Assembly (NCBI RefSeq): GCF_004362245.1
Contig: NZ_SNWM01000001.1
Span: 372,001 to 436,000, forward strand
Direction of reading: 5' to 3'
DNA from: Pedobacter duraquae
Lineage (GTDB): Bacteria; Bacteroidota; Bacteroidia; Sphingobacteriales; Sphingobacteriaceae
Length of the DNA: 64,000 nucleotides
How positions within the stretch are numbered: position 1 is the first letter of the stretch; the number at the start of each line of letters is the position of its first letter. Shown piece after piece: positions 1 to 8,174 of the stretch. A program made the translations under genes and the position numbers. The notes beneath the pieces were generated by a model. The model had not been told where the DNA came from. It saw only the letters and a program-made list of their open reading frames with translations, and did no database searches.

Positions 1-34
1 ATCAATCAACCGGGTGTATGAGATATTATCTCAA

Positions 35-499
35 TTAATTTTTAGGCTGAACCCTGCCAGATTTCCTGTCTTCGCCACGTCCAATCAAATAACCGGCACC
101 TGCTCCAACAACACCTCCAATAATAGCTCCTCTACCTTTTTTCTTATCTATCAATGCTCCACCAAGTGCACCGGCTCCAGCCCCAATAGCTGTACCTTTA
201 GCAGCATCACTCCAACCCTTTTTCTTGGTTGTGGTAGTAGATGTGGTTGTACTTGTTCCTGAAGTAACTGCTGGTGCAGACGCTGCTCTACGCTCTTCAG
301 CAAGCATCATCACGCGTTTTTCTTCAGCCTGTTGAGCAAGCACCTTCTGTTTTTCGGTATCTGCCCTTTTGAAGCTATCTAACCTGATACTATCTTTTAC
401 AGCCTTAATAGCTGCCTGTTTGTTCTCTTCTTCTTTAGCTTTATTAGTACACGCTGACAACGCAAGCGCGATAGCTAATATGGAAAATATTTTTTTCAT
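35..499 (-). CDS. Glycine-zipper lipoprotein
   Basis: A 154-residue exported protein. The N-terminus is a lipoprotein signal with a lipobox ending in Cys17 (ALSAC). A charged, helix-prone stretch rich in Glu, Lys and Ala follows (about residues 20-75), then a Ser/Thr run (about 78-92). The C-terminal half holds GxxxG-type repeats (AIGAGAGALGGALI and IIGGVVGAGAGYLIG) separated by a Lys-rich turn. Glycine-zipper domains of this kind pack as paired membrane helices in outer-membrane lipoproteins. The exact role is unknown. It is a single gene on the minus strand, and its start at the ATG before the signal peptide is clear. Confidence 0.85.
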   Translation of the reverse strand: MKKIFSILAIALALSACTNKAKEEENKQAAIKAVKDSIRLDSFKRADTEKQKVLAQQAEEKRVMMLAEERRAASAPAVTSGTSTTTSTTTTKKKGWSDAAKGTAIGAGAGALGGALIDKKKGRGAIIGGVVGAGAGYLIGRGEDRKSGRVQPKN

Positions 500-563
500 G
501 ATATGAGATTTTAGATATTCAATAGTAGTTAAGAAAAAATAGTGCCAGAAAATCGAACTATTT

Positions 564-809
564 TTATTTGTCCATTAATGGAGAGGAACCCCGTTCCAAG
601 TTTGCATCGCTGTCGTCGCTCTCTCCATCAGGATTATGAGATACAATGTCGTTATCCATGTTGTATTTTCTGTCAATACGTTGATCATCCGAAGACCGGT
701 CAGCGTCCATTCCGAGATTTTCTGCAGTCCCTGATTCCATTCCTACATCACTTTTTCGTACCTCATGCCTGTCATTAGGCGCTTTTTTATTGTCGTCTGA
801 TAAATCCAT
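564..809 (-). CDS. Small acidic hypothetical protein
   Basis: An 81-residue hydrophilic protein very rich in Asp, Glu, Ser and Asn, with no signal peptide, membrane segment or recognisable domain. The composition suggests intrinsic disorder. It begins with ATG and is divergent from the cold-shock gene, with about 150 bp between the two starts. I do not recognise the family. Coding status rests on the open frame, the coherent hydrophilic composition and the position. It could be a spurious frame, but the opposite-strand reading is less protein-like. Confidence 0.55.
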   Translation of the reverse strand: MDLSDDNKKAPNDRHEVRKSDVGMESGTAENLGMDADRSSDDQRIDRKYNMDNDIVSHNPDGESDDSDANLERGSSPLMDK

Positions 810-905
810 GGCTATTTTTTATTGTCTGAACAGTTCTACAATTCATTTGTTTGAAAACATCGAACTATTTAAATGTCAATTTAACAACAACAATTGCTTA
901 TGGCT

Positions 906-935
906 TTGGAATACGACATCTATTCATTATTTTCA
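906..935 (+). promoter_or_regulatory. Candidate promoter of the cold-shock gene
   Basis: TTG at 906-908 is followed after 19 bases by TATTTTCA at 928-935. This is close to the Bacteroidota housekeeping consensus TTG-N19-TAnnTTTG, with two mismatches in the downstream box. It would start transcription near 942, leaving a leader of about 20 bases. It is a sequence match only. Confidence 0.4.
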
Positions 936-960
936 CAACAAATAATATATTCATACTAAT

Positions 961-1167
961 ATGCGTACAACAGGAAAAGTTAAATGGTTTAATTCAGCTA
1001 AAGGATTTGGGTTCATCACTCCAGAAAATGGAGGTAAAGATATTTTTGTACATTTTTCGGCAATCGCTGGAGATTCTTTTAAGGAATTGTCAGAAGGTGA
1101 CGATGTAGAATTTGAATTAAATGACGGTAAAAAAGGACCTGAAGCTTCAAATGTAACAGTTCTTTAA
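961..1167 (+). CDS. Cold-shock protein, CspA family
   Basis: A 68-residue protein made of one cold-shock (OB-fold) domain. The nucleic-acid-binding motifs are intact: RNP1-like KGFGFIT near residues 15-21 and RNP2-like DIFVHF near 28-33, with the usual KWF start. It binds single-stranded RNA or DNA and acts as an RNA chaperone in the cytoplasm. The length is normal for the family. It is monocistronic, with its own strong terminator just downstream. Cold induction is known for some members but cannot be read from the sequence here. Confidence 0.96.
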   Translation: MRTTGKVKWFNSAKGFGFITPENGGKDIFVHFSAIAGDSFKELSEGDDVEFELNDGKKGPEASNVTVL

Positions 1168-1189
1168 CTTTTTTATCCATTAAGACACT

Positions 1190-1219
1190 AAGGGTTTGCT
1201 TCGCAAAACCCTTTTTTTG
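1190..1219 (+). terminator. Rho-independent terminator after the cold-shock gene
   Basis: An AGGGTTTGC / GCAAAACCCT hairpin with a TTC loop and a run of seven T residues. It lies about 25 bases after the stop codon of the cold-shock gene. Confidence 0.88.
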
Positions 1220-1238
1220 TTAGTGGTAATCTCCTAAA

Positions 1239-2048
1239 ATGCCTGATAAAAAAAATATAAGTATCCTTGGGTGTGGCTGGTATGGACTTGCCCTCGCTGA
1301 ACAACTGATTTCTTTAAACTACGGGATCAAAGGATCTACAACATCAGCTCAAAAAGCTGAAATGTTGAATTCTAAAGGAATTCATGGAAGTACCATTAAT
1401 CTTGAAAGTCCAACATCGATAGAAAATACGTCTTTTTTTACGACCGACCTGCTTATCATAACAATTCCAGCAAGGGATTCAACATCTGGTATTACTTACC
1501 TGGATCAAATTGATATCTTAATTAAAACGATCATAAAAAATGAAGTCAAATTAGTTATTCTAATCAGTTCCACATCTGTTTATGGGGAGCCTAATAAGGA
1601 AGTTACTGAAAATGATCCACCCAACCCTAACACTAGCGGTGGAAAACTGTTAGCAACCGCAGAACAAAAATTTATGGATTGCCCTGCTTTTAGGACAACC
1701 ATATTGCGATTCGGAGGCTTATACGGCCCCGGTAGAGATCCTGGACGATTTCTCGCAGGCAAAAAAATGATTCCTAATGGACTTGCTCCAGTTAATTTAA
1801 TTCATCTTCAGGATTGCATTGGTATCACCATAAGTATAATAGAGAAAGAAGCCTTTGGTCATGTCATTAATGCATGCTCACCTGTTCATCCATCCCGAAA
1901 AGATTTTTATACCGCAGCAGCGCTTCGCAGCCGGCTGGAATCTCCGATTTTTATTGAGGAATGCAAAAATTGGAAAATTGTGTCTAGTGTGAAAATTACT
2001 GAACTACTTGACTACCAGTTCAATTTTTACTGCGGAGATAAATTTTAA
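1239..2048 (+). CDS. NAD(P)-dependent epimerase/dehydratase family protein (YeeZ-like)
   Basis: A 269-residue atypical short-chain dehydrogenase/reductase. The N-terminal Rossmann motif is ILGCGWYGLALA (about residues 9-20), the form seen in the YeeZ-like branch. A strand ending ISSTSVYG (about 109-116) gives the catalytic-region Ser and Tyr, and YGPGRDPGRF (about 163-172) follows. The substrate is unknown; relatives act on nucleotide sugars, but this branch is poorly characterised. It has its own start 20 bases after the cold-shock terminator and is followed, 54 bases on, by the beta-CASP nuclease gene in the same direction, so they may be cotranscribed. Confidence 0.85.
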   Translation: MPDKKNISILGCGWYGLALAEQLISLNYGIKGSTTSAQKAEMLNSKGIHGSTINLESPTSIENTSFFTTDLLIITIPARDSTSGITYLDQIDILIKTIIKNEVKLVILISSTSVYGEPNKEVTENDPPNPNTSGGKLLATAEQKFMDCPAFRTTILRFGGLYGPGRDPGRFLAGKKMIPNGLAPVNLIHLQDCIGITISIIEKEAFGHVINACSPVHPSRKDFYTAAALRSRLESPIFIEECKNWKIVSSVKITELLDYQFNFYCGDKF

Positions 2049-2102
2049 TTTATAATTGAATAATAAAGTAATATATTAGTGGATAAAGGTGAACATTAGA
2101 GA

Positions 2103-3485
2103 ATGAAATTAACGATTTGCGGAGCAGCGGAACAGGTGACAGGGAGCATGCATCTTTTAGAAACTCAGGGATACAATATACTTATCGATTGTGGACTGGA
2201 TTACGAGAAAGATACTTATCAGGAGGAAAACCAACATTTCCCATTCAATCCGGCAGATATCGACGTCGTTATTCTTACACATGCACATATCGATCATTCA
2301 GGGAACCTACCAACACTGGTTCGATTGGGCTTTCATGGGCAAATCCTTTGTACCCCACCTACAGCAGACCTTACTGAATTACTGCTGTTGGACTCCGTAT
2401 CTATATTTCTTTCAAAACAACAAAAAAAGGGTCGCGGTAGAGGATCTGGTCCAGCGCCGTTATACTTACAAAAGCATGTGATGGACACGGTGGAACGCTT
2501 TGTCACAATTAGTTTTAATAAACAGTTTAAAATTAACGATCGTATTTCTTTTCACTTCGTACCCGTAGGTCATTTACTAGGCGCTGCCGCGGTAATATTA
2601 GAAGTCAATGAAAACGGGGTTACAAAAAAAATAGCATTTACCGGTGATATAGGGCGCAAAAATTACCCGGTACTTGTAGACCCTGAACCGCTCCCACAGG
2701 TCGATTATCTGGTATCAGAATCAACCTATGGCGGCAAATTGCACACTACCGACAGCTCCCTTCAAGAACAGCTTATTAAATATATAGATGAGACTTGCTT
2801 AAAATATCCAGGACGACTTATCATTCCTGCATTCAGTATTGGAAGAACTCAAGCACTTGTATTCGCCTTAAATAAGATTTTTAGTGAAGGACTTCTGCCA
2901 AGAGTACAAGTTTTTGTGGATAGTCCGCTGGCAATCTTTGCGACAGACATTTACAGGAAACACCATCATCTAGTCAATGATGAGGCTAAAGATTTTTATC
3001 AGAAACGGGGTGATGAATTTGAATTTGACGAGCTTTCTTATATTAATGATAAAAGAGAAAGTCTCTCTATCTCAAATTATCATGAGCCTTGCATTATAAT
3101 ATCTTCTGCGGGCATGCTTGAGGGCGGTAGAATTCAGGATCACCTGTATTATAATATTCAAAATTATTACTGTACCATCCTATTCGTAGGTTTCTGCGCC
3201 AAGGGCACACTCGGAGATAGACTTCTTCGTGGAGATCCAATAGTTAGACTTAGGGGAAGGGATCTAATGGTGTACGCCTCGATCAGGAAAACTGATCAAT
3301 TGAGCGGACATGGGGACCATGAAGATTTAATGAATACCGTAAGAACACAAAACAATCAACAACTTAAAAATATTTTTCTTGTTCACGGTGAGCAGTCACG
3401 ACTCCTAAGTTTTCAGCAGGCCCTTCAACAGGAAGGTTATCAAGTTGAAATAGCCAAAAAAGATCAGGTATATGATCTTAATTAG
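2103..3485 (+). CDS. Metallo-beta-lactamase/beta-CASP RNA-processing exonuclease-like protein
   Basis: A 460-residue protein with a metallo-beta-lactamase fold interrupted by a beta-CASP domain and closed by an RMMBL segment. The dinuclear zinc motif HAHIDH is at residues 60-65, with further ligands expected in VGHLLGA and FTGDIGR. The beta-CASP region carries PAFSIGRTQAL and SSAGMLEGGRI, and the end carries LSGHGDH and LVHGEQ. The family comprises RNA endo/exonucleases related to archaeal and eukaryotic CPSF73. The bacterial function is probably RNA processing or decay in the cytoplasm. The length is typical. The gene converges with the phytochrome operon. Confidence 0.92.
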   Translation: MKLTICGAAEQVTGSMHLLETQGYNILIDCGLDYEKDTYQEENQHFPFNPADIDVVILTHAHIDHSGNLPTLVRLGFHGQILCTPPTADLTELLLLDSVSIFLSKQQKKGRGRGSGPAPLYLQKHVMDTVERFVTISFNKQFKINDRISFHFVPVGHLLGAAAVILEVNENGVTKKIAFTGDIGRKNYPVLVDPEPLPQVDYLVSESTYGGKLHTTDSSLQEQLIKYIDETCLKYPGRLIIPAFSIGRTQALVFALNKIFSEGLLPRVQVFVDSPLAIFATDIYRKHHHLVNDEAKDFYQKRGDEFEFDELSYINDKRESLSISNYHEPCIIISSAGMLEGGRIQDHLYYNIQNYYCTILFVGFCAKGTLGDRLLRGDPIVRLRGRDLMVYASIRKTDQLSGHGDHEDLMNTVRTQNNQQLKNIFLVHGEQSRLLSFQQALQQEGYQVEIAKKDQVYDLN

Positions 3486-3490
3486 ACAGT

Positions 3491-3525
3491 AGAAGTATTA
3501 AATAACACCTAATTAATACTTCTGT
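3491..3525. terminator. Convergent hairpin, candidate bidirectional terminator
   Basis: A perfect 11-base inverted repeat, AGAAGTATTAA (3491-3501) and TTAATACTTCT (3513-3523), between two convergent genes. It overlaps the response-regulator stop codon and is followed by GTTTT on the plus strand. The stem is AT-rich and the T-run short, so termination is plausible rather than certain. Confidence 0.45.
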
Positions 3526-3928
3526 TTTGATTAAACCAGAAATCATATAATGACTGGATGCAGGTAATCAAATTTGTATAACCGTCCGGTTTCGTCAAAT
3601 ATGCGTTAGCACCAAACTCTAAAGACCGTTTAACATCAATAGGGTCATCTGACGTTGAAAACAGAATTACAGGCACATATTTAAAATAAGGAATTTCTTT
3701 GATCTTTTTTAAGAGATCAATCCCGGATAATCCAGGGAGGTTAAGATCCAGCAATATCAACTTTGGCTTTTGCTGTGTTTCAACATAACTGTCGAGCATC
3801 CGCATAGCCTCGGTTCCATCCTCAACAATTCGAACCACTAAATCATCCTTCACTTCCTTTACCGCGTATTGCATGATGAATGCAAAATCCTGGTCATCTT
3901 CTACGTAAAATATATCTGGAGAAATCAC
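3509..3928 (-). CDS. Single-domain response regulator paired with the phytochrome kinase
   Basis: A 139-residue CheY-like receiver with no output domain. Acidic residues Glu10-Asp11-Asp12, the phospho-acceptor Asp61 (LILLDLNLPG), the Ser/Thr switch (ILFSTSD) and the conserved Lys (YLTKPDG) are all present. It starts 6 bases after the stop codon of the bacteriophytochrome gene, so the two are surely cotranscribed. It is therefore the likely phosphate acceptor of that kinase, like the Rcp-type regulators of other phytochrome systems. With no DNA-binding domain it must signal by protein contact or a phosphorelay. Confidence 0.94.
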   Translation of the reverse strand: MISPDIFYVEDDQDFAFIMQYAVKEVKDDLVVRIVEDGTEAMRMLDSYVETQQKPKLILLDLNLPGLSGIDLLKKIKEIPYFKYVPVILFSTSDDPIDVKRSLEFGANAYLTKPDGYTNLITCIQSLYDFWFNQNRSIN

Positions 3929-3934
3929 TTTGTC

Positions 3935-6151
3935 TTATTTTCTAAATGCTACGTAAAATACTGTGCCAACTTTTAATTCGCTTTCAAACCAAATTCTTGC
4001 ATTGTGCTTTTCAACAATTCTTTTTACAATTGCCAGACCAACACCAGTGCCCTGATAACCCTTTGCGTTATCCATCCGTTTAAAAAGCTCAAAAACTTTA
4101 TCATGGTAGTTTAAATCTATACCAATACCATTATCCTTGATGGTATAAATAACCTCATCTCCCCCATCTTCACCAGAAACCACTACCATAGGATCAATGG
4201 CCGACACACTGTATTTTACAGCATTCCCTATTAAATTGGCAAATATCTGAGTAATCAATGTGGGATCTCCTAAGATCGATGGTGTTGCCCCAATTTTGAC
4301 TGTTACATGCCTGGCCCCATCCACATTAAGCGCATCTGTTTTTATTTCTTCTAAAATGCTTCCCATATCCAGTTGTTCGGCCTTCAGATCAGAACGACCA
4401 ACCCGTGCTAACTTTAAGATTTCATTGATAAGGAAAGCCATTTTATTTGCTCCTGCTAATACCCGGTTTAGCAGCATTTTGCCTTGTTCATCTAAGCTTT
4501 TATTTGTGGCAAGCACCAGCTCTGTATAGCTTTTAATAGATGTTAGTGGTGTCCGAAGATCATGCGAGATCGTGTAACTGAACGTATCGAGCTCCTCATA
4601 AGCCAGCTTAAGTCGCTCATTTAGCGCCCGAATTTCATTTGCTTTCTTATTGATTACATCTAATAACTTATGTCTTATTTTAATTACGGACGCAATTTCC
4701 TCCCGAGTCCAAGACGCAGACGTATTTTCCACAATTTGTGCCCACGATTCAAATGAGTTCCTCGGACTTAAGTCCATGTGGCCATCAGGAGTTTCTGTCA
4801 TGGGCTTTTCTGGGTTTCCTGCCCAATGTACAGTTGTTATCTGTTCAGGCTTAAACCAAATGACAAATTCTCCTAAATCTTTTGATAACATAGCAGCCAG
4901 AATTCCACTGGCAGTACTTTTAAAGTTCTTTGCGGGTGAAAATACTTCAGGAAGTTGACTTGTATGGTACACAGAATCCTCCATCGTTGTTGTCAACCAG
5001 GCAACCAGCATTTTGATCTCTTCCTCAGCAGGAACCTGACCTAACGTATACAGCCTCCCTTCAAAACAAATTACTACTCCTGTACTGTGAGTGACATCTT
5101 TAATGGTGACCCGGTGCGTGGTTAAAGCAGAAATAAAATCCTGATCAGCAACAAGGCTCTGTTGTAACTCTTCTGCATGAGCCAATAGCAACTTTACTTT
5201 TTCATCATCTTCTTCCTCCTGTCGATACTCCAGTGCAGAAGAAAGAATTTGACCAATCAGTTTAGTACTTTCTCTTGCTTTATAATCAATAAATTTTGGG
5301 GTATAATTATGACAAGCAATTAGTCCCCAAAGCTTACCGTTCGTAATTAGCGAAATACTGAAGCTGGAATCGACACCCATATTTTTAAGATACTGTATGT
5401 GTATCGGAGACACTGCCCTGAGTACCGAATGTGTAAGATCCAGTGCTGAAAAGTTATCAGATGTAGTTATCACAGCAGAATCATTGGTATTTACGTCAGC
5501 AATGATGCGTGTATAATTCAATAGATACAACGCCCGTGCTTGTTTTGGAATATCAGACGCAGGATAATGCAATCCATAAAATGGCTCCAAATCTTCATTT
5601 TTCGCTTCCGCGATTACCTCTCCGTGTCCATCATCATGAAACTTATAGACCATTACCCTGTCATAACCTATAATCTTTTTGATTTCGTCAGCAGTATTTT
5701 CCATCATACTGATCAACCGCCGCCCTGCTAGAATTCCTGAAATGGATCTACCAACAGTTCCCTGTATGTCAAAATCGAGGATCGCCGGTTCAAACTCCAG
5801 CACATGGTACGCCCCGGACTTTGAGATGATGAGATAAAAAGGTTGGCCTTTAATGTTTAGATAGTAAGGATTGATTCCTTCGTAACTATCTTTCTGACTA
5901 CCTAAGATTAGCAAAGACTTTAGCTGAACTTTGTCGTCTTTAAAAATCATTTGTTCTTCCAGAAACAAAATGGATTTATCAAGTAGATCTGCCGCCTCAA
6001 CTTCAATAAATTTGAATGTATTTAAGCTTACGTACTTAATAAGCAACGTATCGATGTCTATTGCAATTAAAAACCCATGTGATTGTATCCGACCTGGAAT
6101 ATGTATGGGCTCTTTATCACAATTAGTTAAGTCCACTTGATTTGTATTCAT
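3935..6151 (-). CDS. bphP: Bacteriophytochrome sensor histidine kinase
   Basis: A soluble red/far-red photoreceptor kinase of about 738 residues. Order: PAS with the biliverdin-binding Cys11 just before EPIHIPGRIQSHG, GAF with the PASDIP signature and WGLIACHN, PHY with the tongue motif SPRNSFESW, then HisKA (phospho-His about residue 530, SHDLRTPL) and HATPase (NAVKYS, DNGIGID, GTGVGLAI). Biliverdin attachment through the N-terminal Cys is known for this family. I chose the ATG at 6151; an in-frame TTG at 6184 would add 11 residues. No heme oxygenase gene for making biliverdin is visible here. The cognate single-domain regulator follows immediately. Confidence 0.95.
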   Translation of the reverse strand: MNTNQVDLTNCDKEPIHIPGRIQSHGFLIAIDIDTLLIKYVSLNTFKFIEVEAADLLDKSILFLEEQMIFKDDKVQLKSLLILGSQKDSYEGINPYYLNIKGQPFYLIISKSGAYHVLEFEPAILDFDIQGTVGRSISGILAGRRLISMMENTADEIKKIIGYDRVMVYKFHDDGHGEVIAEAKNEDLEPFYGLHYPASDIPKQARALYLLNYTRIIADVNTNDSAVITTSDNFSALDLTHSVLRAVSPIHIQYLKNMGVDSSFSISLITNGKLWGLIACHNYTPKFIDYKARESTKLIGQILSSALEYRQEEEDDEKVKLLLAHAEELQQSLVADQDFISALTTHRVTIKDVTHSTGVVICFEGRLYTLGQVPAEEEIKMLVAWLTTTMEDSVYHTSQLPEVFSPAKNFKSTASGILAAMLSKDLGEFVIWFKPEQITTVHWAGNPEKPMTETPDGHMDLSPRNSFESWAQIVENTSASWTREEIASVIKIRHKLLDVINKKANEIRALNERLKLAYEELDTFSYTISHDLRTPLTSIKSYTELVLATNKSLDEQGKMLLNRVLAGANKMAFLINEILKLARVGRSDLKAEQLDMGSILEEIKTDALNVDGARHVTVKIGATPSILGDPTLITQIFANLIGNAVKYSVSAIDPMVVVSGEDGGDEVIYTIKDNGIGIDLNYHDKVFELFKRMDNAKGYQGTGVGLAIVKRIVEKHNARIWFESELKVGTVFYVAFRK

Positions 6152-6221
6152 AAAGCTGAGATGATTATTCTTTGGTAATCGCAAAATACTAATTCACGAT
6201 ATATTATGCTAAACATAAGGT

Positions 6222-6229
6222 CAAAAATA
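6222..6229 (-). promoter_or_regulatory. Candidate -7 box upstream of the phytochrome gene
   Basis: Read on the minus strand this is TATTTTTG, a perfect TAnnTTTG match, about 70 bases before the chosen phytochrome ATG. No clear TTG lies 19-20 bases upstream, so only half of the Bacteroidota promoter is convincing. Confidence 0.35.
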
Positions 6230-6288
6230 GTGCGAACTCCTATTTAAGCGTAAAAAACATCGTTATGTACTAATTACAATACACAATT

Positions 6289-6311
6289 CCCCAAAAACAT
6301 GCTTTTTGGGG
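6289..6311. repeat. Perfect inverted repeat in the phytochrome/ompA divergent region
   Basis: CCCCAAAAA (6289-6297), a 5-base loop, and TTTTTGGGG (6303-6311) form a perfect 9-base-pair stem in the 299-bp divergent spacer. No T-run follows, so it does not look like a terminator. It may be a regulatory hairpin or protein site. I found nothing else definite in this spacer besides the candidate -7 box. Confidence 0.6.
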
Positions 6312-6450
6312 TTCCAATGATACGCAATTGTAACAGATTGATTACTAACAAATTCAGGCTTAATATAACCTTAACACAGATTTGGCAAGGTATTTACAAT
6401 AAGGCAATCGTTCAACATACAATAAGAACGAATATCTAACTTATAAAAAA

Positions 6451-7794
6451 ATGAATTTAAAAATTACAAAATCAGCGATGATTTTATCCTTGGTAGGATT
6501 ATCATCTGCGCTTTTCGCTCAGGATTCTATGCCTGATTCAACAAACAGATTTGCTAAAAAAGATTTCCGTACCTGGTCAATCGGACTTAACGGAGGTATG
6601 CTTACACATTACACACCTTTCAATGGTGGTAGCAACGGTGATTACTTTACACCTCAGGAGTCTTGGGGATACGGTGGTTACATCAAAAAACAAATTACAC
6701 CAGGATTTGGCTTACAAGCAGACTTTTTAGCTGGTAAAATCAAAGGTATGAGAGCTAATGCGCTGCCTTCAGGTTCTGCAGCCCAAAACAATTCTACTTT
6801 TAATACTAGAATCGATTGGTCAGCAGCTTTAAAAGCTAATATTACTTTAGCTAACTTAAGCTTAAACCATAAAAATGGCGTTTTCTCTCCTTACCTGACA
6901 GGTGGTGCTGGTTATATGTCTTCAAGTGCTAACGTAAATTACACTGCACCTGGAGCTGCAAGCACAGGATATAACGAAAACTGGTTTATTCCAATTGGTG
7001 CTGGTTTTAAGTTAGGTCTTTCTAACACCATCAATCTAGATTTCGGATACGATGTTAACTTCATGAAAAGCCGCGACTTTGATGGTTACAGCGGTGCATC
7101 AAATGATAGATTTTCATATGCTCATGCAGGTATAGAGATTGCATTGGGTAAAAAATCGAGCCCACAATTACAAAGATATAGCCCTATTGCTGCGCTACGT
7201 GAAGAAAGTGCAGCTGAAGCTGCTGACTTGAGAAGACAATTATCAACTCAGGAGCAAAACGCAAGAAGAGATAGAGAAGAAGCTGCTGCTAAATATGCGC
7301 AAGAAATGGGTGATGATGATGGTGATGGTGTAGCTAACAAATTTGACAAGTGTCCTGGTACAAAACCGAATACTATTGTTGATGGTGCTGGTTGTCCTTT
7401 AAGAGTTCCTGCTCCGGTAATCAGAGAAAAAGTAATTGTTACTGAAGCTGACCGTAAGGTTGTTGGTGAAGCAATTAAAAACTTAGAGTTTGAATTGGGT
7501 AAATCTACAATCAAAGCAAGTTCTTATGCTACCTTAAACCGTGTTGCTGCACTGTTAGTAGAGAAAAACTTTAGCCTTAAATTAGCTGGTCATACAGATA
7601 ATACGGGATCAATGGCACTGAACTTGTCTTTATCTAAAGACAGAGCAGAAGCTGTTAAAGCTTATTTAGTATCACAAGGTGCTAATGCATCTACTATTGA
7701 AGCAACAGGTTACGGTCCAAACCAACCAATTGCAACAAATAAAACTGCAGAAGGTCGTCAAAAGAACAGAAGAGTTGAATTCTCTTTATTCTAA
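6451..7794 (+). CDS. OmpA family outer membrane protein with thrombospondin type 3 repeat
   Basis: A 447-residue outer membrane protein. A signal peptide (about residues 1-23, cleaved after LFAQ) is followed by an eight-stranded-type barrel region (about 35-235), a short helical linker rich in Arg, Glu and Ala (about 250-285), an acidic thrombospondin type 3 calcium-binding repeat (DDDGDGVANKFDKCPGT, near 289-305), and a C-terminal OmpA peptidoglycan-binding domain (about 335-447; LAGHTDNTG and NRRVEF). It anchors the outer membrane to the cell wall. It has a long upstream spacer and a strong terminator, consistent with a highly expressed monocistronic gene. Confidence 0.95.
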   Translation: MNLKITKSAMILSLVGLSSALFAQDSMPDSTNRFAKKDFRTWSIGLNGGMLTHYTPFNGGSNGDYFTPQESWGYGGYIKKQITPGFGLQADFLAGKIKGMRANALPSGSAAQNNSTFNTRIDWSAALKANITLANLSLNHKNGVFSPYLTGGAGYMSSSANVNYTAPGAASTGYNENWFIPIGAGFKLGLSNTINLDFGYDVNFMKSRDFDGYSGASNDRFSYAHAGIEIALGKKSSPQLQRYSPIAALREESAAEAADLRRQLSTQEQNARRDREEAAAKYAQEMGDDDGDGVANKFDKCPGTKPNTIVDGAGCPLRVPAPVIREKVIVTEADRKVVGEAIKNLEFELGKSTIKASSYATLNRVAALLVEKNFSLKLAGHTDNTGSMALNLSLSKDRAEAVKAYLVSQGANASTIEATGYGPNQPIATNKTAEGRQKNRRVEFSLF

Positions 7795-7809
7795 GGATAT
7801 CTTCTTTAA

Positions 7810-7846
7810 AAAAAGGCGACTGATGAGAATCAGTCGCCTTTTTTTT
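7810..7846. terminator. Strong bidirectional terminator after ompA
   Basis: A long perfect stem (AAAAGGCGACTGAT / ATCAGTCGCCTTTT) with a 4-base loop, flanked by A- and T-runs. It serves both the ompA-like gene and the convergent crtY unit, whose last stop codon touches its edge. Confidence 0.9.
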
Positions 7847-8174
7847 ATTCAGGCCATTCTTCGCCAACAAGTTCTATCTCCTGATTGTGTGCATCAATAA
7901 TAACCTGCAGTTTCATACCCGCAAGATCATAAGTATCAATAGCCGCACACGAACTAAACTCTTCCAGCGAAAACCTCACAAATAATTCAAGACGTTCTGG
8001 AGACGGAAAAATTATTTCGGCAACCCTCACCTTTTGTTTTGGATAATAATCCTGAATCAGATAACCAATCTGGAGTTTATGCAGTTGAATTTCTTGTTGT
8101 AATTGAGCAATTAATGCTGGACCCGAAACTTGTTTTAAATCATCGGGAAATTGAATGTTAAGTTTTGCCTGCAT
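7845..8174 (-). CDS. Conserved-looking small protein coupled to lycopene cyclase
   Basis: A 109-residue soluble protein with no signal peptide or membrane span and no family I can name. It has an amphipathic N-terminal helix region (LIAQLQQEIQLHKLQIGYL) followed by alternating beta-type sequence. Its ATG directly follows the TAG of the lycopene cyclase gene (TAGATG), so it is almost certainly translationally coupled. That arrangement suggests a role linked to the cyclase, but this is inference from position only. Confidence 0.75.
   Translation of the reverse strand: MQAKLNIQFPDDLKQVSGPALIAQLQQEIQLHKLQIGYLIQDYYPKQKVRVAEIIFPSPERLELFVRFSLEEFSSCAAIDTYDLAGMKLQVIIDAHNQEIELVGEEWPE

Noticed and set aside
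851..1108. 85-residue frame overlapping the cold-shock gene
   Set aside because: The clear cold-shock domain is in another frame of the same DNA.
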